A DNA stretch of 64,000 bases from UBA1231 sp045123185 (lineage in GTDB: Bacteria; Bacillota_I; Bacilli_A; ML615J-28; CAG-313), in contig JBGVIL010000206.1 in the NCBI GenBank assembly GCA_045123185.1, positions 1-64,000 on the forward strand, read 5' to 3'. Numbering within the stretch: position 1 is the stretch's first letter; each line of letters begins with the position of its first letter. The notes below the pieces were generated by a model. The model was not told the DNA's origin and did no database searches. It worked only from the letters and a program-made list of their open reading frames with translations. Both the position numbers and the translations under genes were made by a program. This document shows positions 28,996 to 37,155 of the stretch, one piece after another.

Positions 28996-29913
28996 CTACA
29001 GTACATATCTTCTATTTGTAAGTTGTTCGTGCATTAGTTTTATCCAATCTGTGTAAACATTTTGTTGTCCTAGTTCAGATTGAGAATTCAATCCTTCAGC
29101 ACCTCTGTTCAAATATGCTATACAAGAACATTTTACGATTACCGGCCAGCACTCGTTCATTAGTTTAGTATTAACCATTCGGTTAGTCCATTGTGCTGCT
29201 TCGTGTATAACCATTTCGCAAACATCTTCTAGAATTTCTAGATTATTTCTTTCTATTGGTTCAGCATCATGAGCTCCTTCTAATGGTTCACCCATTTCTC
29301 CTGTAACTGGTATATAATAATAATCTAAATTAGAAATTAGATAGATAGGATAAATTATGTTATTATCTACGATAGCTTTATCTTCTGGATACAAACGTCC
29401 AGCAAAAAATTCATATGTAACACCGTCTATTTCTATAGTACCGTCACCGTTTCCTATCATATCTGTTTCAAATGTTTTAGTTGCTCCGTCCAATATAAAC
29501 TGAACATACACATGGTTTGAAGTATTCTTCACCTCACCTGTTATGTCTGTTCTGTTTATTGGACTATAAAAATTACTAGTAATTCTCCCATTAATATTTA
29601 AGACACTCACTGGAGAGTCTCCTATTTCTGAACCAAATATGAACAACGCTGGAATTTCTTTCTTCGTGTTATCCATTAGGTAACCGTGGTATGCCATCCA
29701 CCACGCATAATTTTTAGTTTTTTCCTTGACCAAAGCGACTTCATCGTTTGTGAAATTACCATTGGATATGGCTAAAAATGAGTCTGTATGGTCTTCAATT
29801 GGAACAAGTGTAGAATAAACAGGCACCATTTCTTTATCACCACGGTAATTCTTGCCTAGCATACGTTTTGTTTTTTCTACAATTTTTTCAAATGTAATAT
29901 CTGTTGCTAACAT
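28996..29913 (-). CDS. Head-tail connector-like protein with long N-terminal extension
   Basis: Of 305 residues, the last 80 (NLEILEDVCEMVIHEAAQW through CIAYLNRGAEGLNSQSELGQ) resemble gp6-like head-tail connector proteins, including the NRGAEG..S.SELGQ pattern. The first 220 residues are an unrelated beta-rich region I do not recognise. The connector normally lies just downstream of the capsid gene, but here it is 17 kb away next to appendage genes, so it may instead be a specialised portal-adaptor or neck protein. Confidence 0.45.
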   Translation of the reverse strand: MLATDITFEKIVEKTKRMLGKNYRGDKEMVPVYSTLVPIEDHTDSFLAISNGNFTNDEVALVKEKTKNYAWWMAYHGYLMDNTKKEIPALFIFGSEIGDSPVSVLNINGRITSNFYSPINRTDITGEVKNTSNHVYVQFILDGATKTFETDMIGNGDGTIEIDGVTYEFFAGRLYPEDKAIVDNNIIYPIYLISNLDYYYIPVTGEMGEPLEGAHDAEPIERNNLEILEDVCEMVIHEAAQWTNRMVNTKLMNECWPVIVKCSCIAYLNRGAEGLNSQSELGQQNVYTDWIKLMHEQLTNRRYVL

Positions 29914-29940
29914 TACAGTCGCCTCCTTTATATAAAAATA

Positions 29941-29962
29941 GATTGCTCATAACTGAACAATC
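29941..29962 (-). terminator. Possible terminator hairpin
   Basis: GATTG-C-TC and GA-A-CAATC face each other over a short loop; on the minus strand the hairpin is followed by TATTTTTATA. It lies between dUTPase and the connector-like gene. One internal mismatch weakens it. Confidence 0.4.
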
Positions 29963-29973
29963 TTCTAATCAAA

Positions 29974-30067
29974 ATACTATTATTACAATTCAATTGACGC
30001 TACCACCAATTAAATAATAAAAGTATCTAATTAGTCAATTGTATCTTTGTCTTTGTAATAATAGTAT
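29974..30067. repeat. Nested inverted repeats in a non-coding gap
   Basis: ATACTATTATTACAA (29974-29988) is a perfect 15-bp inverted match to TTGTAATAATAGTAT (30053-30067). Inside lies a second pair, CAATTGAC (29991-29998) and GTCAATTG (30034-30041). The structure fills half of a 193-base gap before the connector-like gene. It could be a structured RNA or protein site. A weak minus-strand promoter (TTGACT at 30033-30038) overlaps it. Confidence 0.6.
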
Positions 30068-30106
30068 ACCTTATTTTAAAACACTTTTCAAATGGAGTAC
30101 AACTCA

Positions 30107-30577
30107 TTATACTCCAGTTGAGCCGAATCCTCCAGTCCTTGTGGCTGTAGGGTTTGACATATAATCGTTTTCTGTTTTTATGAAATTTATTATAATACCT
30201 TGGCCAAGTTTTTCACCTTTTTTAATAACAACATCTTCGTCTGTTATGTTATAAAACTCAAATCCCATTTCTCCGTCATTATCTGGATTACCATAGTAAT
30301 CTGCATCTATAACACCAATTCCATTTGCTAGAATTAATCCTTTTTTACTTGGATTAGATGAACGGTTTGCTAAGATTAACGCCATATTAGGCATTAACTC
30401 ACATTTCACACCAGTCATAGCTCTTGTTAACTTTTTAGCAGGAAATACAAAATCTTCTGGTGCAAAAAAATCATATCCAGCACTGTTCATAGTAGAACGT
30501 TCTGGTAATTTAAAATCAGGATTTTTCATTTCATATCCAGTACTAATCATTCTATCTACGTATTCAAATTTAACCAT
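30107..30577 (-). CDS. dut: dUTP diphosphatase (dUTPase)
   Basis: The trimeric dUTPase motifs are in order: AGYDFFA near residue 33, RSSNPSKKG near 72, GVIDADYYGNPDND near 88, GEKLGQG near 121, and the C-terminal RTGGFGSTG. It hydrolyses dUTP to dUMP and keeps uracil out of phage DNA. It overlaps the upstream metallopeptidase-like gene by 8 bases. Its place in a late block, next to lysis genes, is unusual for a nucleotide-pool enzyme. Motif 3 reads IDADYYG, consistent with activity. Confidence 0.92.
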   Translation of the reverse strand: MVKFEYVDRMISTGYEMKNPDFKLPERSTMNSAGYDFFAPEDFVFPAKKLTRAMTGVKCELMPNMALILANRSSNPSKKGLILANGIGVIDADYYGNPDNDGEMGFEFYNITDEDVVIKKGEKLGQGIIINFIKTENDYMSNPTATRTGGFGSTGV

Positions 30578-31055
30578 TTTCTTTCTCCTTCTCTTTTAAT
30601 AAATATATACCACTGTCAAATAAATCATTATAATATTTGTTCTTTTCTTGAGCGATTTCTTCTGTGTATTTAATTAAATCTATTATTTTCTTATCTCTCA
30701 TATATTCCACCAACATATGACGAGTCTCATGTATCACAGTGTCTTTTAATGATGATGTCTTATATAGGTCAACTGAAATATCTATATAATACTTATCGTT
30801 CCACTCATGGAATGTGCCTAACAAGATTTCCTCGTCAGGGTCGTAACCTTTTGTAGTATATCTAACAAATCTATATACAATAGGTTTATCTACTTTTACA
30901 CCTAAGCATTCCACATATTGTTCCGAAAGCTCCTGAATAGAAGCAGGGTCAATGCTTTGTTCTTTCATATATATTTTTTTAGTTGGGTCTATTAAATAAG
31001 TCAATGTGAAACCTATTAATAATCCAATCATCAGAATAATTGATATCCAAAACAT
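30570..31055 (-). CDS. Membrane-anchored HExxH metallopeptidase-like protein
   Basis: The ATG at 31055 is preferred to one at 31094 because AGGAGG lies 9 bases upstream. The 161-residue product begins with one membrane helix (FWISIILMIGLLIGFTLTYL). A zinc-binding VIHETRHMLVEYM motif sits near residue 107. A SprT/minigluzincin-like peptidase tethered to the membrane is a reasonable inference; the third zinc ligand is not obvious. It sits between dUTPase and the endolysin, hinting at a lysis or envelope role. Confidence 0.55.
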   Translation of the reverse strand: MFWISIILMIGLLIGFTLTYLIDPTKKIYMKEQSIDPASIQELSEQYVECLGVKVDKPIVYRFVRYTTKGYDPDEEILLGTFHEWNDKYYIDISVDLYKTSSLKDTVIHETRHMLVEYMRDKKIIDLIKYTEEIAQEKNKYYNDLFDSGIYLLKEKEKENG

Positions 31056-31096
31056 AACTCGTCCTCCTATAAACCACTGCCATTTTATTTTCATAC

Positions 31097-31372
31097 TTAT
31101 TCCCCCAATGGTTCACTAATTAATTCAAATGCGTCCTTTTCTACAATCGAAATTTCATTGTCTTTTACTACTAGTAAATGATTTCTAGTAAACTTGTCAT
31201 ATCCTCCGATAATATAACAGTCATCAGTCTCGTGTGTAACTGGTACGCCCATATACTTGAACGACCAAGGCATATTATTATAAACATTATCGGTTTGTGT
31301 AAGACCGTATTCTATTAGCTCATCAAATGTTAGAGCCTCTACTATCATGGGTTTCATTTTAAATTTAGCCAT
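31097..31372 (-). CDS. Small conserved phage protein
   Basis: This 91-residue protein starts KMKPMIVEAL and has the ending ISIVEKDAFELI. It resembles the small phage family with MKYRKKPVVVEA...GE..PCKPDIFE patterns, usually unassigned. It lies between endolysin and metallopeptidase-like genes. Confidence 0.5.
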   Translation of the reverse strand: MAKFKMKPMIVEALTFDELIEYGLTQTDNVYNNMPWSFKYMGVPVTHETDDCYIIGGYDKFTRNHLLVVKDNEISIVEKDAFELISEPLGE

Positions 31373-31399
31373 TGTTCAATCCTCCTATTAAATAAAAAT

Positions 31400-31420
31400 A
31401 AAGGCGGGGTAACCGCCTTT
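31400..31420 (-). terminator. Rho-independent terminator after the endolysin gene
   Basis: AAAGGCGG (31400-31407) and CCGCCTTT (31413-31420) form a perfect 8-bp GC-rich stem. On the minus strand it is followed by ATTTTTATTT. It ends the holin-endolysin unit and insulates it from the next genes. Confidence 0.85.
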
Positions 31421-31424
31421 TGAA

Positions 31425-32408
31425 CTATACTGGTTGGCAGTCCTTTATATGAACGGCTGCTGTAACCGCAGTCCCTTTACCTATAACTACTCTATCCCCT
31501 GATACTTCAATTACATCGAAAATGTCTCCGTATGTCCAGTCAGCAAGTCTTATACCAGAGTATGTCATTTTTCCAGTTAATTTCACTTTTGAACCTTTTT
31601 TGATTTGAGGTGTAGCAGGTTCTTGTGGAGCTGTACCAGATGTTTGTCTTTCAACATAGTCTAAGCTTATCCATCCAGCACCTGATTTTAATTTACCCCA
31701 TTTAGAAGCACCGGCACCATCTTTTTCAGCAACAATTGTATATACACCATGGTCTTTTATTTGACCTGTAACAGGATAATTTGTTCCAGCATCAGCTCTG
31801 ATATTTAACACATCAGCTTTTACTTTCACTAGATATCCTTCAGTAGGAGTTTCTGGTTTTGGTTCTGGCTCTGGTTCAGGAGCTGGAGCTGGTTGTTCAT
31901 CTAACTTAGAATTAACTGTATTAGCTAATTCTTCAAATCTAGACTGTAAATATGGTCCAGGACAAGATGTCGCTGCAAACATATTGTGTCTAGTCAAAGA
32001 ACCATTTGGAGTTCCATCATAAACTAATCTGAATTCATATCTTTTACAGATATCAGCACATAAGTTTACTAAAGAATTCCAAGATGCTTCAGATATTGGC
32101 CAATCTCCTCCTGTACTAGAGTTAGCTACTTCTATTGTAATAGCTTGACAGTCGTTTGTTCTATTTGATGATGTATACGCTCTATTTTGTTCATCTACAT
32201 AACAGATTATTTCACCGTTATATCCAATACCGTAGTTAGCAGAAGCTTGTCTATTAGGGTCTTGGAATAATTCTCCACATCTTTTAGCTGTAAGTTTTCC
32301 AGCCATGTGATGAGGTGTTATTTTACAAATTTTATACCCGCTTCTACCATTTGAATAGTTATTACTATGTGCTGGCATGAAGCTTTGTGCTAAACTTGAA
32401 TATCCCAT
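31425..32408 (-). CDS. Endolysin: N-acetylmuramoyl-L-alanine amidase with SH3 domain
   Basis: The 327-residue protein has an Amidase_2-type catalytic domain (residues 1-165): ITPHHMAG supplies a zinc His, and LTRHNMFAATSCPGP supplies the second His and the Cys. A Pro/Glu linker (about 170-188) leads to an SH3_3 cell-wall binding domain (VLNIRADAGTNYPVTGQI, 190-255) and a third C-terminal domain (KKGSKVKLTGKMTYSG). It cuts the stem peptide from muramic acid. It starts in a TAATG overlap with a 40-residue gene, which itself overlaps the holin, so the three are coupled. Confidence 0.92.
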   Translation of the reverse strand: MGYSSLAQSFMPAHSNNYSNGRSGYKICKITPHHMAGKLTAKRCGELFQDPNRQASANYGIGYNGEIICYVDEQNRAYTSSNRTNDCQAITIEVANSSTGGDWPISEASWNSLVNLCADICKRYEFRLVYDGTPNGSLTRHNMFAATSCPGPYLQSRFEELANTVNSKLDEQPAPAPEPEPEPKPETPTEGYLVKVKADVLNIRADAGTNYPVTGQIKDHGVYTIVAEKDGAGASKWGKLKSGAGWISLDYVERQTSGTAPQEPATPQIKKGSKVKLTGKMTYSGIRLADWTYGDIFDVIEVSGDRVVIGKGTAVTAAVHIKDCQPV

Positions 32409-32530
32409 TATTCTTCACCCTCCTCTTTACCATTTGAAAGTTCTATTTCTGCATCAGGAGTCATCTCAATAACTTCAACTTCTTCTTTTACTGGTTGTGG
32501 TCTATTATTGTTGTTTCTTGGTTTTTTCAT
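32408..32530 (-). CDS. Tiny charged protein between holin and endolysin
   Basis: This 40-residue frame (MKKPRNNNNRPQPV, then acidic) begins in a TAATG overlap with the holin stop and ends in a TAATG overlap with the endolysin start. That precise coupling and the absence of other reading support translation. It has no membrane segment. It may just bridge translation or act as a lysis modulator. Confidence 0.6.
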   Translation of the reverse strand: MKKPRNNNNRPQPVKEEVEVIEMTPDAEIELSNGKEEGEE

Positions 32531-32832
32531 TATTTTGTACCTCCTATCAAATTTTTTATTTTTTCAATAGTTGAGCCTCCGATTTCATAGATACCAACTG
32601 AAATGCTTAATAATACGAATATATTAATTATTCCAGATACGATACCTGCAAAATCAAATTGTCCTATATAAACGATACGTAAAGTACCGATTATAATTGA
32701 AAATACTAAGGCTAACCATTTTGTGTCTAATTTTTCTGGTAAATATTTTTTGAAAACTTGAGTAAGTAGTGTAATTATAGCGCTGCATCCTGCAATTGTA
32801 CCTAAAATTTCAATACTAACAAATTCATTCAT
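32530..32832 (-). CDS. Holin
   Basis: This 100-residue membrane protein has three hydrophobic segments (about 8-25, 40-58, 63-82) and a basic tail (KIKNLIGGTK), typical for phage holins that open the membrane for the endolysin. It lies in a coupled unit with the endolysin. Confidence 0.75.
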   Translation of the reverse strand: MNEFVSIEILGTIAGCSAIITLLTQVFKKYLPEKLDTKWLALVFSIIIGTLRIVYIGQFDFAGIVSGIINIFVLLSISVGIYEIGGSTIEKIKNLIGGTK

Positions 32833-32857
32833 AATTTTTACCTCCTATTTTTAATTT

Positions 32858-33235
32858 TTAGAATTGTCTTCTATTTAATGGGTCATGCGCTTTCTCGTCA
32901 GGAGCCAAAATAAAGGCTTCTTTTAGGCGTAATGATAAATTTAGTCTTCTTAATGTATAAACGTCTGAAATCGCATCGTAGGCTTCTACAGTGTATGTAT
33001 ATTTCTTATATTGTGGGAATAATTTAAACCCATTTAAGTCTGCTTCTGCATCTTTTGATACAAATACGATTGAACCTACTTTATATTTTGGTTCTTTTTC
33101 GTTCTTTTTGTTCACTTTTTCTGGTTTTTCCTCAACTTTTTCCACTGTTTCTACAACTGGAGCAACTTCTTCTTGTTTTTCTTCGATTATTTCTGGTTGT
33201 TCAACCGGTTTTGTAACTTTTTTCTTACTTGCCAT
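32858..33235 (-). CDS. Charged N-terminus plus SH3-like C-terminus protein
   Basis: The first 50 of 125 residues are Lys/Glu/Val/Pro repeats; the rest (YKVGSIVFVSKDAEADLNG and VEAYDAISDVYTLRRL) resembles the small beta domain at the end of the endolysin and may bind the wall. It lies between scaffold-side genes and holin. Function unknown. Confidence 0.5.
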   Translation of the reverse strand: MASKKKVTKPVEQPEIIEEKQEEVAPVVETVEKVEEKPEKVNKKNEKEPKYKVGSIVFVSKDAEADLNGFKLFPQYKKYTYTVEAYDAISDVYTLRRLNLSLRLKEAFILAPDEKAHDPLNRRQF

Positions 33236-33253
33236 GATTTTTTACCTCCTTTT

Positions 33254-33421
33254 TTAGTTATATTTTTCATTATTTTTGTTTAAATGTCTTTCTTTTCTTG
33301 CTTTTCTGCAAAAATGACATCTTTTTGGCTCTTCAAATCCTTTTTCTTTGTAGAAAGCTTGGTCTCTTTCTGTAAAATTAAAGTCTTCGCCACAATCTTG
33401 ACATTTTATTTTGATATCCAT
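33254..33421 (-). CDS. Small zinc-ribbon protein
   Basis: This 55-residue protein begins MDIKIKCQDCGEDFNFTERDQ and has a second CxxC pair in KRCHFCRKARKER, a classic four-Cys ribbon of the probable zinc-ribbon type. AGGAGGTAAAAAATC precedes the ATG at 33421. Such proteins bind nucleic acid or protein. The length falls below common cut-offs. Confidence 0.7.
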   Translation of the reverse strand: MDIKIKCQDCGEDFNFTERDQAFYKEKGFEEPKRCHFCRKARKERHLNKNNEKYN

Positions 33422-33442
33422 GATTTTTTACCTCCATTTTTA

Positions 33443-34105
33443 TTACTTTTTAGAAGAGAAGTTAAAATTAAACTCTGGTTCTGTATTTTTCTTTTTCTTA
33501 TCTCCTAAAAGTACATCTGGATGGTCTTTTAATAATGTTTGCACTCTAGCATTTGTAGCTTCTAAGAAAACTTGATTTCTTTTATCTACGTAATCTTCAA
33601 TCTCATCGTCTGTAGAGATGTCTTCTGCTCTTAATAGGTTTAATAGACGTGGGTCATAACCTTTTTCTGTAACCATAGCTGTTATTTTATCTCTTCTTCT
33701 GATTAAAGATAATTCTTTTTCATATTCAGCTATTTTTAACTCTTGATTATCTATTTGTTTTTTATATCTTTCTTCTACGCTTAATTTAGCCATTTCTTCA
33801 GCTTCTTTTTTCTTTTGCTCAATTTCTTCTAGTATATTTTCTCTCATTTTTTCTTTTTCTGAGTTTACACTAGCTTTTAGAGCCATAGTTTGTTTTTCAT
33901 GCTCTGATTGTTGAGCTTTTAAGGCTTTAGCTATAGCCTTATCTAATTTTTTGTCGAATTCTGCTTGTAATTTTGGGTCTTGTAGTAACACATCTAAGTT
34001 TTGTGTATCACTTGGTGCAGGTGTGTTAATTGCATTTTGATTTTGGTTTGGTTCCATAGTACCATTCACTCCTTGATTTAATTCATTTAATTGATTTTCA
34101 TCCAT
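33443..34105 (-). CDS. Scaffolding protein
   Basis: This 220-residue protein has an Asn/Gln-rich start, then a long charged coiled coil (residues 50-150, EEIEQKKKEAEEMAK) and a KxxKxxF-like basic end. It follows portal in transcription order, matching DUF4355-type scaffolds. A hairpin separates it from portal. Confidence 0.7.
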   Translation of the reverse strand: MDENQLNELNQGVNGTMEPNQNQNAINTPAPSDTQNLDVLLQDPKLQAEFDKKLDKAIAKALKAQQSEHEKQTMALKASVNSEKEKMRENILEEIEQKKKEAEEMAKLSVEERYKKQIDNQELKIAEYEKELSLIRRRDKITAMVTEKGYDPRLLNLLRAEDISTDDEIEDYVDKRNQVFLEATNARVQTLLKDHPDVLLGDKKKKNTEPEFNFNFSSKK

Positions 34106-34141
34106 GTTTTAATCCTCCTATTATTTAATTATTTTTATATC

Positions 34142-34167
34142 TGATACCGGCATGGCGACCGGTATCA
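34142..34167 (-). other. Hairpin between portal and scaffold genes
   Basis: TGATACCGG (34142-34150) pairs with CCGGTATCA (34159-34167), a perfect 9-bp stem with an 8-base loop. No T-tract follows on either strand, so it is more likely an mRNA processing or stability element than a terminator. Confidence 0.6.
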
Positions 34168-34200
34168 AATGATAGAATTTGAAAAGCGACCGTTTTAGTA

Positions 34201-35928
34201 TTACTTGGTTGGTCTACCCTCCCTAGATTGAGTGTTTTTTATATTTTTTGTTTTATCTGGGACTAATTTAGGTTTGTTATTAACTTTCGCTTCAATTTGA
34301 TTATTAGTTTGAGAAGCGGTTGTTGACACTGTAGATGTTTTCGTATTTTCTGTGCTGACAGGGTTGTCTACGTCGTTAGGACTTACGAACTCAGTATCTG
34401 GTGCAACAGTTTCATAAAGAATTTCAGTTTCCTCTTCTTTGTTTTTCTTTTCTGTTGCGTAATCGTATCCAAGATTTGAAAGCAATGTCTTTTGTGATAG
34501 GATACCGTTTAATGCTAATTGTTGATTTATGTTTTCATCTGTCATTGATGGTAGGTTTGTACCTATTTCAATATTTATATCATCTACGTTGTAGTAGATT
34601 GGGCTTGTAGTGTTAATTCTTGCAAAGAAGTTCGCCCATCTATGTTTTAGAAGCACTTTTATACCTTGTCTTACGTCATCTAGCATAAGGGCCATTGTAT
34701 AGAATTTTCTATCTATGGCGCTGGCATTCATATCTCCAGAGTTGAAGGCTGCGTCAGATGTATTTGGTATACCCGAAATCTGGAAGATTGAGTCTACGTA
34801 GTATTTTAGATACTTTGTAGCGTCTTCTGCGTGGATTTCTTTTAATAGCCAAGACACATCGCCACCCTCTTGCACGAAAAATGTTTTAGAATTCATTAAA
34901 TAATTGTCTTCAACAATACGTGCTGGGTTTAAAATTGTCTCTGGGTTTGATGCGCTGATTGGTTCTTCTGGTTTGAAGTCTGGATTTGGTATTGTTAGTG
35001 GGTTTTCAGGTCTGTAACCAGAGATTTTTAATTTCGCATCTGTATCATTGTATTGATATAGGTTATTCAAGTTGTTCATAATGTTTTCGTATGAAGATAC
35101 TAATGAGATGATTGGGTCTATAATGCTGACTTGTGGGTCTGGCTCGAAAACACTGAAGGTTGTAATTTTATGTGTACTTTCTTTTTCTTCTTTTAATGTG
35201 ATTACGTTTTTATATTTACCTGTTGCATCTTCATTAGTGGTTTTGTCATAGATGCTGGTAGCATAATTATTAGTATATGGATTGCATTCAACACAATAAT
35301 ATAATGTGTGCTCTTGATTGTCTTCTGAGTTACGCTTATCTAGTGTGTACACAGTAATTATTCCTATTGGTTTTTGTTGTGATATGTCATTTATGTCTGT
35401 TGGATATATTGCTACGGTATTTAAAGCGGATAGTGGATAATATGTGTAATTTGGGTCTGTTGTGTTAACTGTACCAGTCTTAGGGTCAATACTTGGTAGG
35501 TCTAGTTGTCTTTCATATGCTGCTCCGAAAAGCACAGCGTCATGGAATAAGGTTTTAAGTACCTTAGGGTCGTCGTTTTTTGATGAGAGTGTAGTAATTA
35601 TAAACTTTAATTGCGCTGCTGTGTCTGGGTCTAGTGGTTTTGTGTTTGATGGATGCAATAGTTTGTATGCTTCTGCTTCTGCTTCGTCTATAATTTCTAC
35701 ATTATATGTAACTTCTCCAGATAGATAACCAGCAGCTAAGTCAGTTATAAATTTTTCGAAGAAAACTTGAACAGATGAGCCTTCGTTCGTAGATGTTGCA
35801 GTGATTCCACGAAGGTATCTCTCTTGAATTGTTTGTCTTTTCTTAAGAACAGCATCTACTTCTGAAAATAAATCTTGTAATTTACCGTTTGAATACTCAT
35901 CTTTTATATTTTTTGAGATTTTAATCAT
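34201..35928 (-). CDS. Portal protein (SPP1 gp6-like)
   Basis: The 575-residue protein opens the late block. It has the SPP1-gp6-type pattern: an N-terminal helical region (KNIKDEYSNGKLQDLFSE), QVFFEKFITDLAAGYLSGEV near 60, a central SLVSSYENIMNNLNNLYQ and GIPNTSDAAFNSGDMNASAI near 400, and a disordered Asn/Thr/Lys-rich tail. It forms the dodecameric channel for DNA packaging. The promoter at 35.96-35.99 kb lies just upstream, and AGGTTAG plus the ATG at 35928 supports the start. Confidence 0.88.
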   Translation of the reverse strand: MIKISKNIKDEYSNGKLQDLFSEVDAVLKKRQTIQERYLRGITATSTNEGSSVQVFFEKFITDLAAGYLSGEVTYNVEIIDEAEAEAYKLLHPSNTKPLDPDTAAQLKFIITTLSSKNDDPKVLKTLFHDAVLFGAAYERQLDLPSIDPKTGTVNTTDPNYTYYPLSALNTVAIYPTDINDISQQKPIGIITVYTLDKRNSEDNQEHTLYYCVECNPYTNNYATSIYDKTTNEDATGKYKNVITLKEEKESTHKITTFSVFEPDPQVSIIDPIISLVSSYENIMNNLNNLYQYNDTDAKLKISGYRPENPLTIPNPDFKPEEPISASNPETILNPARIVEDNYLMNSKTFFVQEGGDVSWLLKEIHAEDATKYLKYYVDSIFQISGIPNTSDAAFNSGDMNASAIDRKFYTMALMLDDVRQGIKVLLKHRWANFFARINTTSPIYYNVDDINIEIGTNLPSMTDENINQQLALNGILSQKTLLSNLGYDYATEKKNKEEETEILYETVAPDTEFVSPNDVDNPVSTENTKTSTVSTTASQTNNQIEAKVNNKPKLVPDKTKNIKNTQSREGRPTK

Positions 35929-35962
35929 GATTTTTTTCTAACCTCCGTTCACTTTTTGTTTA

Positions 35963-35991
35963 ATTATATAATATTTTATTTTTAATTACAA
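35963..35991 (-). promoter_or_regulatory. Leftward late-block promoter
   Basis: On the minus strand TTGTAA (35986-35991) and TATAAT (35963-35968) are 17 bases apart. It fires into the portal gene and probably drives the whole late block. An AAAGTGAAC motif lies just downstream in the leader. Confidence 0.65.
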
Positions 35992-36175
35992 GTGGAGTAC
36001 AACTTTGTTGTCTTTTATGGATTTTTTAGTTGTTTTTAATTAGACAAGAAGGTTGTTGTCTAAATATCCCAGATATATGTTTTGGGGGTTGCCAGTACTT
36101 GCTCAGGGTCGCAAAGATAAACTACGCCTGGGTTTGGGGCTTCTGAAGATGTTAAAAGTTGACTAAGATATGATA
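35992..36175. other. Divergent intergenic region (35,929-36,272)
   Basis: No gene is evident here. It holds a perfect 8-bp hairpin (TTAGACAA 36040-36047 with TTGTCTAA 36056-36063) and a G-rich patch (about 36,083-36,145) that stands out from the AT-rich flanks. A 28-codon frame near 36,079 lacks a ribosome site. The patch could be a small structured RNA or a remnant; I cannot decide. Confidence 0.4.
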
Positions 36176-36204
36176 TTGACTTTTAACTAAAAATGTAGTA
36201 TAAT
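36151..36204 (+). promoter_or_regulatory. Rightward early promoter with palindromic operator
   Basis: TTGACT (36176-36181) and TATAAT (36199-36204) are 17 bases apart. GTTAAAAGT (36151-36159) forms a perfect inverted repeat with ACTTTTAAC (36179-36187), which overlaps the -35 box. A nearly identical promoter lies at 37,622, and the half-site ACTTTTAA is shared, pointing to a common regulator. Confidence 0.75.
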
Positions 36205-36272
36205 TATTATAATAAGAAAAATAAATATATTTATGAAATAAATATATTTAAAAATAGAAAGGAGTTTTTAAA

Positions 36273-36473
36273 ATGGATAAAAAAGTTATCTACTATTCAC
36301 GCAACTACGACAACTACATTACAATTACATCAAATGATAATGCTACCGTATACACACATTATAAAAACGATAGACCAGTAAAAACAACATTTAATAAGTA
36401 CGCATTTATTGAATACTTAAAAGGTACAACAGTACCAAATAAATATAGAAAGGAAGTTGAAAGTTATGTATAA
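36273..36473 (+). CDS. Small early protein
   Basis: First gene of the early island, 66 residues, basic and Tyr-rich (MDKKVIYYSRNYDNYIT). AAAGGAGTTTTTAAA leads into the ATG. It overlaps the next gene by 8 bases. I do not recognise it. Confidence 0.6.
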   Translation: MDKKVIYYSRNYDNYITITSNDNATVYTHYKNDRPVKTTFNKYAFIEYLKGTTVPNKYRKEVESYV

Positions 36474-36747
36474 GTATGAAGTTTTTAGAAAAAACGAAAA
36501 AGGGAAATATGAAAAAGTAAACGATTTACAAGCTAAAGGAATATACATATTACAAGATATGTGTAATTATCACGAAAGAAAAGTTGACGGCGAAAAAATA
36601 AGAATAGTTAAACATTACAATTACAGTACTAAAATGAATATTGATGTATATTTCAATAACAATTATAAATACACTTATTACGATATACCTTGCACAAGTG
36701 GCGCATATATTGACAGTCAAGAACTATTAGAAAAGGAGGTGAACTAA
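36466..36747 (+). CDS. Small early protein
   Basis: The ATG at 36466 follows AGAAAGGAAG. The 93-residue product (MYKYEVFRKNEKGKYEKV) is Lys/Tyr-rich. No motif recognised. It is followed by AAAGGAGGTG serving the next gene. Confidence 0.6.
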   Translation: MYKYEVFRKNEKGKYEKVNDLQAKGIYILQDMCNYHERKVDGEKIRIVKHYNYSTKMNIDVYFNNNYKYTYYDIPCTSGAYIDSQELLEKEVN

Positions 36748-36748
36748 T

Positions 36749-37111
36749 ATGCAAAAAGTAAATGCTAAACTATTCGCACTAAAGTATAAACTTTTGAAAG
36801 TGCTAACTGCTTCAATAGAAAAAGACAAAAAAGCAATAAAAGAAGGCGCAGACATTACATTCAAAGATTACGCTAAAATACAAGTTGTAGATTGCACACG
36901 CACAAGCTACTCTAAAGAAGACCAAAAGAAACTTGACGAATACGCAACTAAAATGTGCATTGCTAAACAAGTTACACATTATACTAGAATAGACATTGAC
37001 AATATTCCAACAGAAGTAGACGACAAAGTCAATGAAATATTAGCAACATTAGAAGATAGCAACGACAAAGTAATAGCAAAAGTAGCAAGTAAAGTATCTA
37101 ATATCAAATAG
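36749..37111 (+). CDS. Small early helical protein
   Basis: This 120-residue, highly charged helical protein (KYKLLKVLTASIEKDKKAI) has an acidic C-terminal half. It begins one base after the previous gene's stop region. A GC-rich hairpin follows it. Function unknown. Confidence 0.6.
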   Translation: MQKVNAKLFALKYKLLKVLTASIEKDKKAIKEGADITFKDYAKIQVVDCTRTSYSKEDQKKLDEYATKMCIAKQVTHYTRIDIDNIPTEVDDKVNEILATLEDSNDKVIAKVASKVSNIK

Positions 37112-37133
37112 GGGCGACCTAAAGGGTAGCCCC
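37111..37133 (+). other. GC-rich hairpin
   Basis: GGGGC-g-ACC and GGT-a-GCCCC form a stem right after the stop of the previous gene, with a 5-base loop. No T-tract follows, and the next ribosome site lies 10 bases on. An mRNA stability or attenuation role is possible. Confidence 0.5.
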
Positions 37134-37155
37134 ATAAAGAAAGGAGTTGATAGAT

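Noticed and set aside
36083..36145. A tRNA gene in the G-rich patch
   Set aside because: I could not pair an acceptor stem or place a T-loop or anticodon arm.
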